Shown in pieces: positions 58,164 to 64,000 of a DNA stretch of 64,000 nucleotides. The position numbers were made by a program, and so were the translations under genes. The DNA lies in NCBI GenBank assembly GCA_963730405.1, contig CAVSRW010000001.1, positions 1 to 64,000 on the forward strand, given 5' to 3'. How positions within the stretch are numbered: the first letter of the stretch is position 1; every line of letters starts with the position of its first letter. This stretch comes from Gaiellasilicea sp963730405. GTDB lineage: Bacteria; Actinomycetota; Thermoleophilia; Gaiellales; Gaiellaceae. Below the pieces are notes generated by a model. It was not told the origin of the DNA and ran no database searches. It was given only the letters and a program-made list of their open reading frames with translations.

Positions 58164-58436
58164 TCGGTCTGAAGGTGGCTCGCGTTCTGGGCCGGGGCCG
58201 TGGTCCCGATCACGGGCAGCGGCCTGGGAGTGGTCGACGGCGTCCTGATCGCCATGCTCATCGAGCTCGGCGGCGCCTCCGACGACGCGCTCCTGGCCGC
58301 GGCGCTCCTCTGGTGGGTCTTCTACTCGGTCCTCACCTTGCCGCTCGGCGCAATCACTCTCGGCCGGTACCGCAAAGCCAACCCCGACGTGCTCACCCAA
58401 GGACGGTCGAGACGCCACGAGGCTGAGCTCCGTTGA
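58164..58436 (+). pseudogene. C-terminal remnant of a flippase-like (LPG synthase TM) membrane protein
   Basis: About 85 codons in frame: 'WLAFWAGAVVPITGSGLGVV', 'DGVLIAMLIELGGASDDALL', 'AAALLWWVFYSVLTLPLGAI', then a polar tail. This looks like the last two or three helices of a UPF0104/LPG-synthase-TM protein (usually over 300 residues), with the rest missing upstream, where only 46 bp separate it from paaD. A free-standing 78-residue protein from GTG 58200 is possible but less likely. Bases 58437-58476 are empty. Confidence 0.5.
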
Positions 58437-58476
58437 AGGACAGTCCGAGCGAACCGCACCTCGTCGGAGAGCGGCA

Positions 58477-59316
58477 CTACAGCGGCTTGCAGCCCTTGCC
58501 GCTGCGCCCGGCGAAGATCTGCCGCTGGTGGGCATTCGCCTGCTTCTCCCGCGCCGGGTCGAAGCGGCCGGGGGCGGCACCTGTCCACATCACGTCCGGG
58601 GTGACACCGGGGCCGATCACCGTCGCCCGGTAGCGCGTCCCCTTCCCCTCCGGCCGGCCCGCGTGCGGGTAGAAGCCGTAACAGAACGCCCCGTTCGGGC
58701 GCTGCGCGAGGAAGCTGTTCTCCCGGCGCCAGCCGGCCCCGTAGCGGGAGTCACGGGTGTCCACGTAGAGGTTGCGGCCGTAGCCGTCGAGCGGGCTTCC
58801 CTGCGGTGTCACCCGGAAGCCGTGCACCGGCCGGCCTCGATAGGTGTAGCGCCCGTAGAGATGGTCGAACCGGCGGTAGGACCAGTCCGTCCAGATCGTG
58901 AGCACGGGCAGCGGGCCGGACCAGTGGGAGAGGCGAAGCTCCCAGCCCGCGGTCTCGCCCCCGTAGTTCGGCTTCAGCCTCTGCCAGCGCTGCAGCGCCC
59001 AGTAGGAGCCGTCCGGAGCCTTGCAGGCGACGACCAGCCAGGCGAGCGGCGGGCCGTCGTAGCGGCGGCAGCCCGCGCCCCTGATCGACGTGGCGCCGTA
59101 GCGGAGCCGGAACGAGATCTGCGGGATCGCCGGGTGGGGCGGGCGGGCGTTGATCGCGTTCCCGGCGACGACGTGGCGCGTGGCGCCGGCCTCGAACCAG
59201 CTGACGTGCGCCTGTCCCGCGCCGTTCACCTGCAGACCGGCGCGCCTTCCGTCGCGGCCGATCAGCTCGGAGGCAGCAGCGTCGCCGGCCAGTGCAAGCG
59301 CGGCGAGCGAAAACAT
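58477..59316 (-). CDS. Secreted protein of unknown function
   Basis: A 279-residue exported protein with a short signal 'MFSLAALALAGDAAASEL'; a longer signal could start upstream. The body is rich in aromatic and arginine residues: 'AIPQISFRLRYGATSIRGAG', 'GSYWALQRWQRLKPNYGGET', 'VLTIWTDWSYRRFDHLYGRY', 'GWRRENSFLAQRPNGAFCYG'. It probably folds as a beta-sandwich with a disulfide. I recognise no named domain. It converges with the remnant on the plus strand and is monocistronic. Confidence 0.72.
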   Translation of the reverse strand: MFSLAALALAGDAAASELIGRDGRRAGLQVNGAGQAHVSWFEAGATRHVVAGNAINARPPHPAIPQISFRLRYGATSIRGAGCRRYDGPPLAWLVVACKAPDGSYWALQRWQRLKPNYGGETAGWELRLSHWSGPLPVLTIWTDWSYRRFDHLYGRYTYRGRPVHGFRVTPQGSPLDGYGRNLYVDTRDSRYGAGWRRENSFLAQRPNGAFCYGFYPHAGRPEGKGTRYRATVIGPGVTPDVMWTGAAPGRFDPAREKQANAHQRQIFAGRSGKGCKPL

Positions 59317-59386
59317 GCAGATTCGCGTGAGGATCGGGCTCCTTCCGTCTCGCCGATCACGCTAGCGGAGACGGAGCCATGGGTGG

Positions 59387-59866
59387 TCACGCGGCTGTGC
59401 CGCGGGCCCGCGCCTCCTCGATCACCCGCTCCGCCTCGACGCGGTTGCCGAACCCTCGGGTCTCCGTCTTCTTCTCCTCGAGATCCTTGTAGACCTGGAA
59501 GAAGTGCTCGATCTCGTCGCGGAACTCGGGCGGGATGTCGTGGATGTCGTGGACGCGCATCCAGGCGGGATCCTTCAGCGGGACGAGGATGATCTTCTCG
59601 TCTGGCCCCTTCTCGTCGGTCATGTGGAAGACGCCGACGACACGCGCGCGGATGCGGCAGCCGGGGAACGTCGGCTCGCCGACGAGGACGAGCGCGTCCA
59701 GCGGGTCGCCGTCCTCGCCGAGCGCACCCTCGATGAAGCCGTAGTCGGCCGGGTAGCTCATCGAGGTGAAGAGGCGGCGGTCGAGCACGACGTGGCCGCT
59801 CTCGGCGTCGACCTCGTACTTGTTCCGGGAGCCCATCGGCACCTCGACGAAGACCATCGCGTCCAT
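59387..59866 (-). CDS. ppa: Inorganic pyrophosphatase (family I)
   Basis: A soluble pyrophosphatase of 159 residues. The active site is shown by 'VFVEVPMGSRNKYEVDAESG' (Lys), 'YPADYGFIEGALGEDGDPLD' (Asp-x-Asp-Pro-x-Asp metal site) and 'DEKIILVPLKDPAWMRVHDI'; 'FQVYKDLEEKKTETRGFGNR' closes it. The length is normal for bacterial Ppa. Start ATG 59866, with ATG 59857 as an alternative. Divergent from mutS2 with 42 bp between starts. Confidence 0.94.
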   Translation of the reverse strand: MDAMVFVEVPMGSRNKYEVDAESGHVVLDRRLFTSMSYPADYGFIEGALGEDGDPLDALVLVGEPTFPGCRIRARVVGVFHMTDEKGPDEKIILVPLKDPAWMRVHDIHDIPPEFRDEIEHFFQVYKDLEEKKTETRGFGNRVEAERVIEEARARGTAA

Positions 59867-59908
59867 CGCGGCCGAGTCTAGGCCCTGAGACCGGCCTACA
59901 CTCGTCGA

Positions 59909-62254
59909 GTGGACGCAACCGCCCTCGAGACGCTGGAGTTCCCGGCGATCCGCGACCGCGTCGCAGCTGCAACGGCGACCGAAGCGGGCTCTGCGCTCGC
60001 GCAGGCCCTCACGCCCTCGGCCGATGCCGATGAGGTGGCCCGCCGCCAGCTGCTGACCGGCGAGGCGATCAGGCTCCTCGACGAGTCGCTCGAGCCCCCG
60101 CTCGAGGGCATCCGCGACGTTCGCGAGCAGGTGGCGCACGCCGCTCTCGGCGGCGCGCTCTCGCCGCTCGCGCTGCGCCACGTCTCGGGCACGGCGTCGG
60201 GCGCCCTGCGCGCGCGAGCGGCGCTCGACGACCAGGACGCGCCGCTCCTGCGCGCGATCGCGGCGGCGATCGAGCCTGGGCTCGGACAGCTCGCGAAGAC
60301 GATCGACCGCGCGATCGAGGAGGACGGATCGGATCTTCGGGACAACGCCTCGCCGAGGCTCCGCAAGCTCCGCGGCGAGCTTCGCACCGGCCGCCACCGC
60401 GTACGCGAGCGGCTGGAGGCGCTCGTCCGCTCGGGCGACCTGCGCGAGCACCTGCAGGAGGAGTTCATCACGCTGCGCGCCGGCCGTCCCGTCCTCGCCG
60501 TGAAGGCGAGCGCCAGGCGCAGCGTCCCCGGGATCGTCCACGACGCCTCCGACTCGGGGCAGACCCTGTTCGTCGAGCCGTTCGAGGTCGTCGAGCTGAG
60601 CAACCGGCAGTCCGAGGCGGTGAGCGCCGAGCGCGACGAGGTGGAACGGCTCCTGCGGGAGCTGTCGGCGGCGGCCGGCGACAACGCATCCCTGCTGACG
60701 GCGGCGGTGGAGGCGACGGCGCAGATCGACCTCGCGCTCGCGCGCGGGACGCTGTCCCGGGGCTGGAGGGGCGCAGCGGTCGAGGTCACCGACGAGGTGC
60801 GCCTGGTCGCCGCGCGCCATCCACTGCTCGATCCGCAGACGGCCGTGCCGATCGACCTCGAGCTCGGCACGCTCCGCGCACTCGTGCTCAGCGGCCCGAA
60901 CACGGGCGGTAAGACCGTCGCGCTGAAGACCCTCGGGCTCGCGGCGCTGCTACATCAGGCGGGCCTGCGGCCGCCGGCCGAGACGGCGGAGCTGCCGATC
61001 TTCGACCAGGTGCTCGCGGACATCGGCGACCGGCAGTCGATCGAGATGAGCCTCTCGACCTTCTCCGGCCATGTCGCGAGCATCGTCGCGATCCTGAACG
61101 CCGCGGGCGACCGGTCGCTGGTGCTCCTCGACGAGCTCGCATCGGGGACGGATCCCGTCGAGGGGTCGGCGCTGGCACAGGCACTCGTGGCGCGGCTCGC
61201 CGAGCAGGCGCGGCTGACGCTGGTGACGACCCACTACCCGGAGCTGAAGGAGTGGGCGAGCGCGACCGAGGGCGTCGCGAATGCAGGCACCGGCTTCGAC
61301 CCCGACACCCACGAGCCGCTCTACCGCGTCGCGCTCGGGCGTCCCGGCACGTCACACGCGCTCCAGATCGCAGAGCGGCTCGGCCTCGATCCCGCCGTCG
61401 TCGAGGACGCGCGGGAGCGCGTGGCGCCCGAGCGGCTGCGGATCCAGGACCTGCTGGCGGACGCGGAGTCGGCCGAGCGGATCGCCGCGGAGGAGCGGAC
61501 GCAGGCCGAGGCCGAGCGCAGCGAGGTCGCCGAGGCACTCGGTCGCGCGCGGGAGCGCGAGCGTTCGCTCGAGGAGGAGATCGCCGCCGTCAAGGCCTCG
61601 GCCGCGGCGGAGCGCGAGCGCGCAGCCGCCGAGGCGCAGCGCGATCTCGCCGCCGCCCGTGCGGAGCTCGACGCGCTGCGTGCCGAGATCCGGCAGGCGC
61701 GCCGGCACCGCCGCGACGAGCCGGAGCGCGACCGCCGTCTCGGCGCGGCCTCGAAGCGAGCGGTGCGCGCGGAGCGGGCGATTCGAGAGCTGGACGAGCC
61801 GCTGCCGTTCACCGGGCCGCTCGCCGCGGGCGATCCCGTCGAGGCGCCGACGCTCGGCGTCCACGGCACGATCGCGGCGATCGAGGGCGACGAGGCCGAG
61901 GTCGTGGGCGCGGCGGGGCACCGGCTGCGGATCCCGCTCGCGCGGCTGCGTCCGTCGCGAGAGCGCGAGGCCGCCGAGCCGGAGGCTCCGGTCAAGGTCG
62001 TCGCGATGGCACGGAGCGACGTCTCGGACGAGCTCGACGTGCGCGGGCAGCGGGCCCAGGAGGCGCGCGAGGCGGTGCGCTCGTTCGTCGACGACGCGGC
62101 GCTCGCGGGCCTTCCCACCGTGCGCGTGATCCACGGCCGCGGCACCGGCTCGGTGCGGGCCGCCGTGCGGGACGAGCTCGGCGGCCACCCGCTTGTCGAC
62201 CGCCACGAGAGCGACTCCGCGGACGGCGCCACGATCGCGCACCTCGAGAGCTAG
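59909..62254 (+). CDS. mutS2: Endonuclease MutS2 / ribosome-rescue factor
   Basis: A 781-residue MutS2. The MutS core has 'LEFPAIRDRVAAATATEAGS', the clamp 'SVPGIVHDASDSGQTLFVEP', Walker A 'LVLSGPNTGGKTVALKTLG', Walker B 'DRSLVLLDELASGTDPVEGS' and 'LTLVTTHYPELKEWASATEG'. A long charged coiled coil (~510-620) leads to a C-terminal Smr nuclease-like domain 'SDELDVRGQRAQEAREAVRS' with 'TVRVIHGRGTGSVRAAVRDE'. The family suppresses recombination and, in Bacillus, splits collided ribosomes. GTG 59909. Its end overlaps the convergent acVLRF1 gene by 4 nt. Confidence 0.94.
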   Translation: MDATALETLEFPAIRDRVAAATATEAGSALAQALTPSADADEVARRQLLTGEAIRLLDESLEPPLEGIRDVREQVAHAALGGALSPLALRHVSGTASGALRARAALDDQDAPLLRAIAAAIEPGLGQLAKTIDRAIEEDGSDLRDNASPRLRKLRGELRTGRHRVRERLEALVRSGDLREHLQEEFITLRAGRPVLAVKASARRSVPGIVHDASDSGQTLFVEPFEVVELSNRQSEAVSAERDEVERLLRELSAAAGDNASLLTAAVEATAQIDLALARGTLSRGWRGAAVEVTDEVRLVAARHPLLDPQTAVPIDLELGTLRALVLSGPNTGGKTVALKTLGLAALLHQAGLRPPAETAELPIFDQVLADIGDRQSIEMSLSTFSGHVASIVAILNAAGDRSLVLLDELASGTDPVEGSALAQALVARLAEQARLTLVTTHYPELKEWASATEGVANAGTGFDPDTHEPLYRVALGRPGTSHALQIAERLGLDPAVVEDARERVAPERLRIQDLLADAESAERIAAEERTQAEAERSEVAEALGRARERERSLEEEIAAVKASAAAERERAAAEAQRDLAAARAELDALRAEIRQARRHRRDEPERDRRLGAASKRAVRAERAIRELDEPLPFTGPLAAGDPVEAPTLGVHGTIAAIEGDEAEVVGAAGHRLRIPLARLRPSREREAAEPEAPVKVVAMARSDVSDELDVRGQRAQEAREAVRSFVDDAALAGLPTVRVIHGRGTGSVRAAVRDELGGHPLVDRHESDSADGATIAHLES

Positions 62255-62880
62255 ACCGGCTCCTCGACCACCTTCGCCGCGTAGAGCTGGTAGGGCAGCG
62301 CCTCGAGCACGCGCAGGCGCGGCTCCGGCACGTCGAAGAAGCGCTCGAGCGCGAGCGGCTCGAGCCACGCGAGGTCGGCACGGACCGCGAGCACCCGCGA
62401 GACCGCGGAGCGGTCGCCGCCGAGCGCGACGTGCTGCACGCGCTCGCGCCACGGCCCCAGCACCCGCGCCGCCTCCTCTGCTGCAGCGTCGACCAGCTCC
62501 CGCTCCTGCTCGCCGCGCCGCCGCCTGAAGCGGTTCGAGGAGGAGCCGCCCTTCTTGTGCCTGCCCTTGACGAAGCGGCTGCCGACCTTCGACGCGACGA
62601 GCTGCTCGCCCTCGAAGACGCCGACGGCGTAGCCGCCCATCCGGACCAGCAACACGGCGACGCGCGGCGATGCCTCCAGTGCGTCGAGCAGCGGACCGGC
62701 GCGGACGACCTCGTACTCACCCTCGTGCTCGAGCCCGAACGGCGGCGTCACCGTCAGCACCGCCTCGTCGAGCTCGATCCGCGCACGTCCGCCCGCGTAG
62801 ACGACCCGGCCCGGCGTTCCCTCGAGCGCCGAGAGACGCTTGGCGATGTTGGCGCGGCCGATGTAGCGGGTCTCCGGCAT
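62251..62880 (-). CDS. acVLRF1-type peptidyl-tRNA hydrolase (Vms1/eRF1-like release factor)
   Basis: A 209-residue protein of the actinobacterial Vms1-like release factor 1 family, which frees nascent chains from stalled ribosomes. The catalytic loop is in 'VGSRFVKGRHKKGGSSSNRF' followed by 'RRRRGEQERELVDAAAEEA', with the glutamine of the loop standing in for the eRF1 GGQ. 'VAVLLVRMGGYAVGVFEGEQ' is the preceding strand. The start is ATG 62880 (MPETRYIG); the longer frame overlaps the divergent gene. Finding it next to mutS2, another ribosome-rescue gene, is suggestive. Confidence 0.85.
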   Translation of the reverse strand: MPETRYIGRANIAKRLSALEGTPGRVVYAGGRARIELDEAVLTVTPPFGLEHEGEYEVVRAGPLLDALEASPRVAVLLVRMGGYAVGVFEGEQLVASKVGSRFVKGRHKKGGSSSNRFRRRRGEQERELVDAAAEEAARVLGPWRERVQHVALGGDRSAVSRVLAVRADLAWLEPLALERFFDVPEPRLRVLEALPYQLYAAKVVEEPV

Positions 62881-62899
62881 GCGGGCCACAATGGCACGG

Positions 62900-64000
62900 A
62901 TGGCGACCACGCACGGCAGCTCGACCGCGAACCAGCCGCCGCCGCTCGCGGGCTACAACCTGTACGAGCAGGACGCCGTGCTCGTCGAGGGACTGCGCCG
63001 GGAGGGCGGTACGCCGTGGGAGGCGCAGGTCGCGGCGTTCGGCGAGCTCCTCGGCGGCGAGCCGCTCGAGTGGGGCCGGCTCGCGAACGAGCATCCGCCG
63101 GTGCTGCGCACGCACGACCGCTACGGAGAGCGCATCGACGAGATCGAGTTCCATCCGGCCTGGGACTCCCTCCTTCGGCTCGGGCTCGAGGCGCGGGTGC
63201 AGTCGCTCCCCTGGGTGGAGCCGGATCGCGGTGCCCACGTCGCCCGGGCGGCCCTCTTCATGCTGCTGGGCCAGGTGGAGGCAGGCGTCGGCTGTCCGCT
63301 CTCGATGACCTTCGCCTCGGTGCCGGCGCTCCGGGCGCAGCCCGACCTCGCCGCCGACTGGATCCCGCGACTGACCGGCGGCGATGCGCTCTGCGGGATG
63401 GCGATGACCGAGCGGCAGGGCGGCTCGGACGTGCGCGCGAACGAGACGTCGGCGCGGCCGGACGGGGACGCGTGGGTGCTGGACGGGCACAAGTGGTTCT
63501 GCTCGGCGCCGATGAGCGACGCATTCCTCGTGCTGGCACAGGCGCCGGCCGGGCTGTCGTGCTTCCTGCTCGAGCGGCCGCAGCCCGGCTTCCGGATCGA
63601 GCGGCTCAAGGACAAGCTCGGGAACCGCTCGAACGCGTCGGCGGAGATCACGTTGGACGGAGCGTCGGCTCGGCTCGTCGGCGAAGAGGGTCGCGGCCTC
63701 AAGACGATCCTCGAGATGGTCAACCACACCCGGCTCGACTGCGTGCTCGGCTCGACGGCGCTGATGCGGCGCGCGGTCGCAGAGGCGACGCACCACACCG
63801 CACACCGGGCCGCGTTCGGCCGGGTGCTCGCGGAGCAGCCGCTGATGCAGAACGTGCTCGCCGATCTCTGCGTCGAGTCGGAGGCGGCGACCGTGACGGC
63901 GCTCCGGCTCGCGCGCGCCTACGACGAGGCCGACGGGCCGTTCCGGCGGATCGCGACCGCGGTCGCGAAGTTCTGGATCTGCAAGCGGACGCCGCCGCTC
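62900..64000 (+). CDS. Acyl-CoA dehydrogenase, AidB-like, runs off the window
   Basis: The frame is open from ATG 62900 (or 62891) to the end of the window, more than 365 residues. The N-terminus 'TANQPPPLAGYNLYEQDAVL' and 'GTPWEAQVAAFGELLGGEPL' matches AidB/isovaleryl-CoA dehydrogenase-like proteins. The FAD-binding motifs are 'CPLSMTFASVPALRAQPDLA', 'ALCGMAMTERQGGSDVRANE' and 'WVLDGHKWFCSAPMSDAFLV'; helix region 'MVNHTRLDCVLGSTALMRRA' follows. AidB protects DNA from alkylation in E. coli and binds DNA; here the function could equally be branched-chain acyl-CoA oxidation. Divergent from acVLRF1. Confidence 0.9.
   Translation, partial: MATTHGSSTANQPPPLAGYNLYEQDAVLVEGLRREGGTPWEAQVAAFGELLGGEPLEWGRLANEHPPVLRTHDRYGERIDEIEFHPAWDSLLRLGLEARVQSLPWVEPDRGAHVARAALFMLLGQVEAGVGCPLSMTFASVPALRAQPDLAADWIPRLTGGDALCGMAMTERQGGSDVRANETSARPDGDAWVLDGHKWFCSAPMSDAFLVLAQAPAGLSCFLLERPQPGFRIERLKDKLGNRSNASAEITLDGASARLVGEEGRGLKTILEMVNHTRLDCVLGSTALMRRAVAEATHHTAHRAAFGRVLAEQPLMQNVLADLCVESEAATVTALRLARAYDEADGPFRRIATAVAKFWICKRTPPL

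Noticed and set aside
58477..59316. Secreted protein as part of the paa operon
   Set aside because: It is on the opposite strand and has no motif linked to aromatic catabolism.
1..64000. tRNA, rRNA or known riboswitches
   Set aside because: I saw no tRNA-like cloverleaf, rRNA segment or recognisable riboswitch core by eye; a covariance-model scan would be needed to be certain.

Overview
The window is very GC-rich, densely coding DNA from an actinobacterium, most likely class Thermoleophilia (Gaiellales/Solirubrobacterales type). Supporting signs are frequent GTG/TTG starts, 4-nt stop/start overlaps, futalosine-type menaquinone genes (mqnC, mqnA) with the UbiX/UbiD pair, a menaquinol:cytochrome c reductase operon, an acVLRF1-type release factor, and radical SAM and CHRD proteins that I associate with that class. 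The class assignment is inference from gene content; no rRNA is present.

Layout. 1-5.4 kb: the end of cysN, a serine hydrolase, cupin, monooxygenase, proline iminopeptidase, a winged-helix protein and a damaged comA. 5.4-8.1 kb: two-subunit class I fumarase plus a short FAD-dependent fumarate reductase/succinate dehydrogenase-like protein, with a palindromic operator upstream. 8.3-10.3 kb: Fe-type alcohol dehydrogenase/maleylacetate reductase and a LysR regulator. 10.4-18.5 kb: DUF354 glycosyltransferase-like protein, PhoX-like Tat protein, CapD-type dehydratase, DegT aminotransferase, DedA protein and a secreted phosphodiester glycosidase (envelope and surface polysaccharide functions). 18.6-21.0 kb: an unusual radical SAM gene overlapping mqnC. 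21.1-22.4 kb: an alpha/beta hydrolase-adenylate cyclase fusion. 22.4-29.4 kb: the cassette island. 29.5-36.7 kb: mqnA, polyprenyl synthase, ubiE/menG, ubiX, qcrC, qcrB, qcrA and ubiD, a menaquinone synthesis and use operon read on the minus strand. 36.8-39.7 kb: a small membrane protein, hemL and hemB. 39.9-48.6 kb: envelope glycosyltransferases, GtrA, Pcm, a phosphodiesterase and small proteins. 48.7-53.1 kb: a 2-oxoacid dehydrogenase operon (E1a, E1b, acetamidase, HIRAN protein, E2). 53.1-58.1 kb: S41-like lipoprotein, lipid kinase, TetR (PaaR-like) and paaABCD for phenylacetyl-CoA epoxidation. 58.2-64 kb: a pseudogene remnant, secreted protein, ppa, mutS2, acVLRF1 and an AidB-like acyl-CoA dehydrogenase running off the end.

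The most unusual feature is the 7-kb island at 22.44-29.43 kb. Twelve direct copies of a roughly 30-bp repeat (core GCGTTCGGGAATG), all on the plus strand, cut the DNA into eleven compact segments of 0.3-1.1 kb. Most carry one small gene with its own ribosome binding site, in either orientation and with unrelated functions. The island separates mqnC from mqnA. This is the architecture of an integron cassette array, but the repeat does not look like a canonical attC and no integrase is in the window.

Three other repeat families occur: a ~150-bp structured element in two copies (9.3 and 31.2 kb), a short palindrome in inverted pairs (8.3 kb, and inside the E2 gene around its subunit-binding domain), and a 139-bp diverged tandem duplication in comA. 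At least a dozen conserved genes show single-base frameshifts, so consensus error is a live explanation and pseudogene calls here should be treated cautiously.
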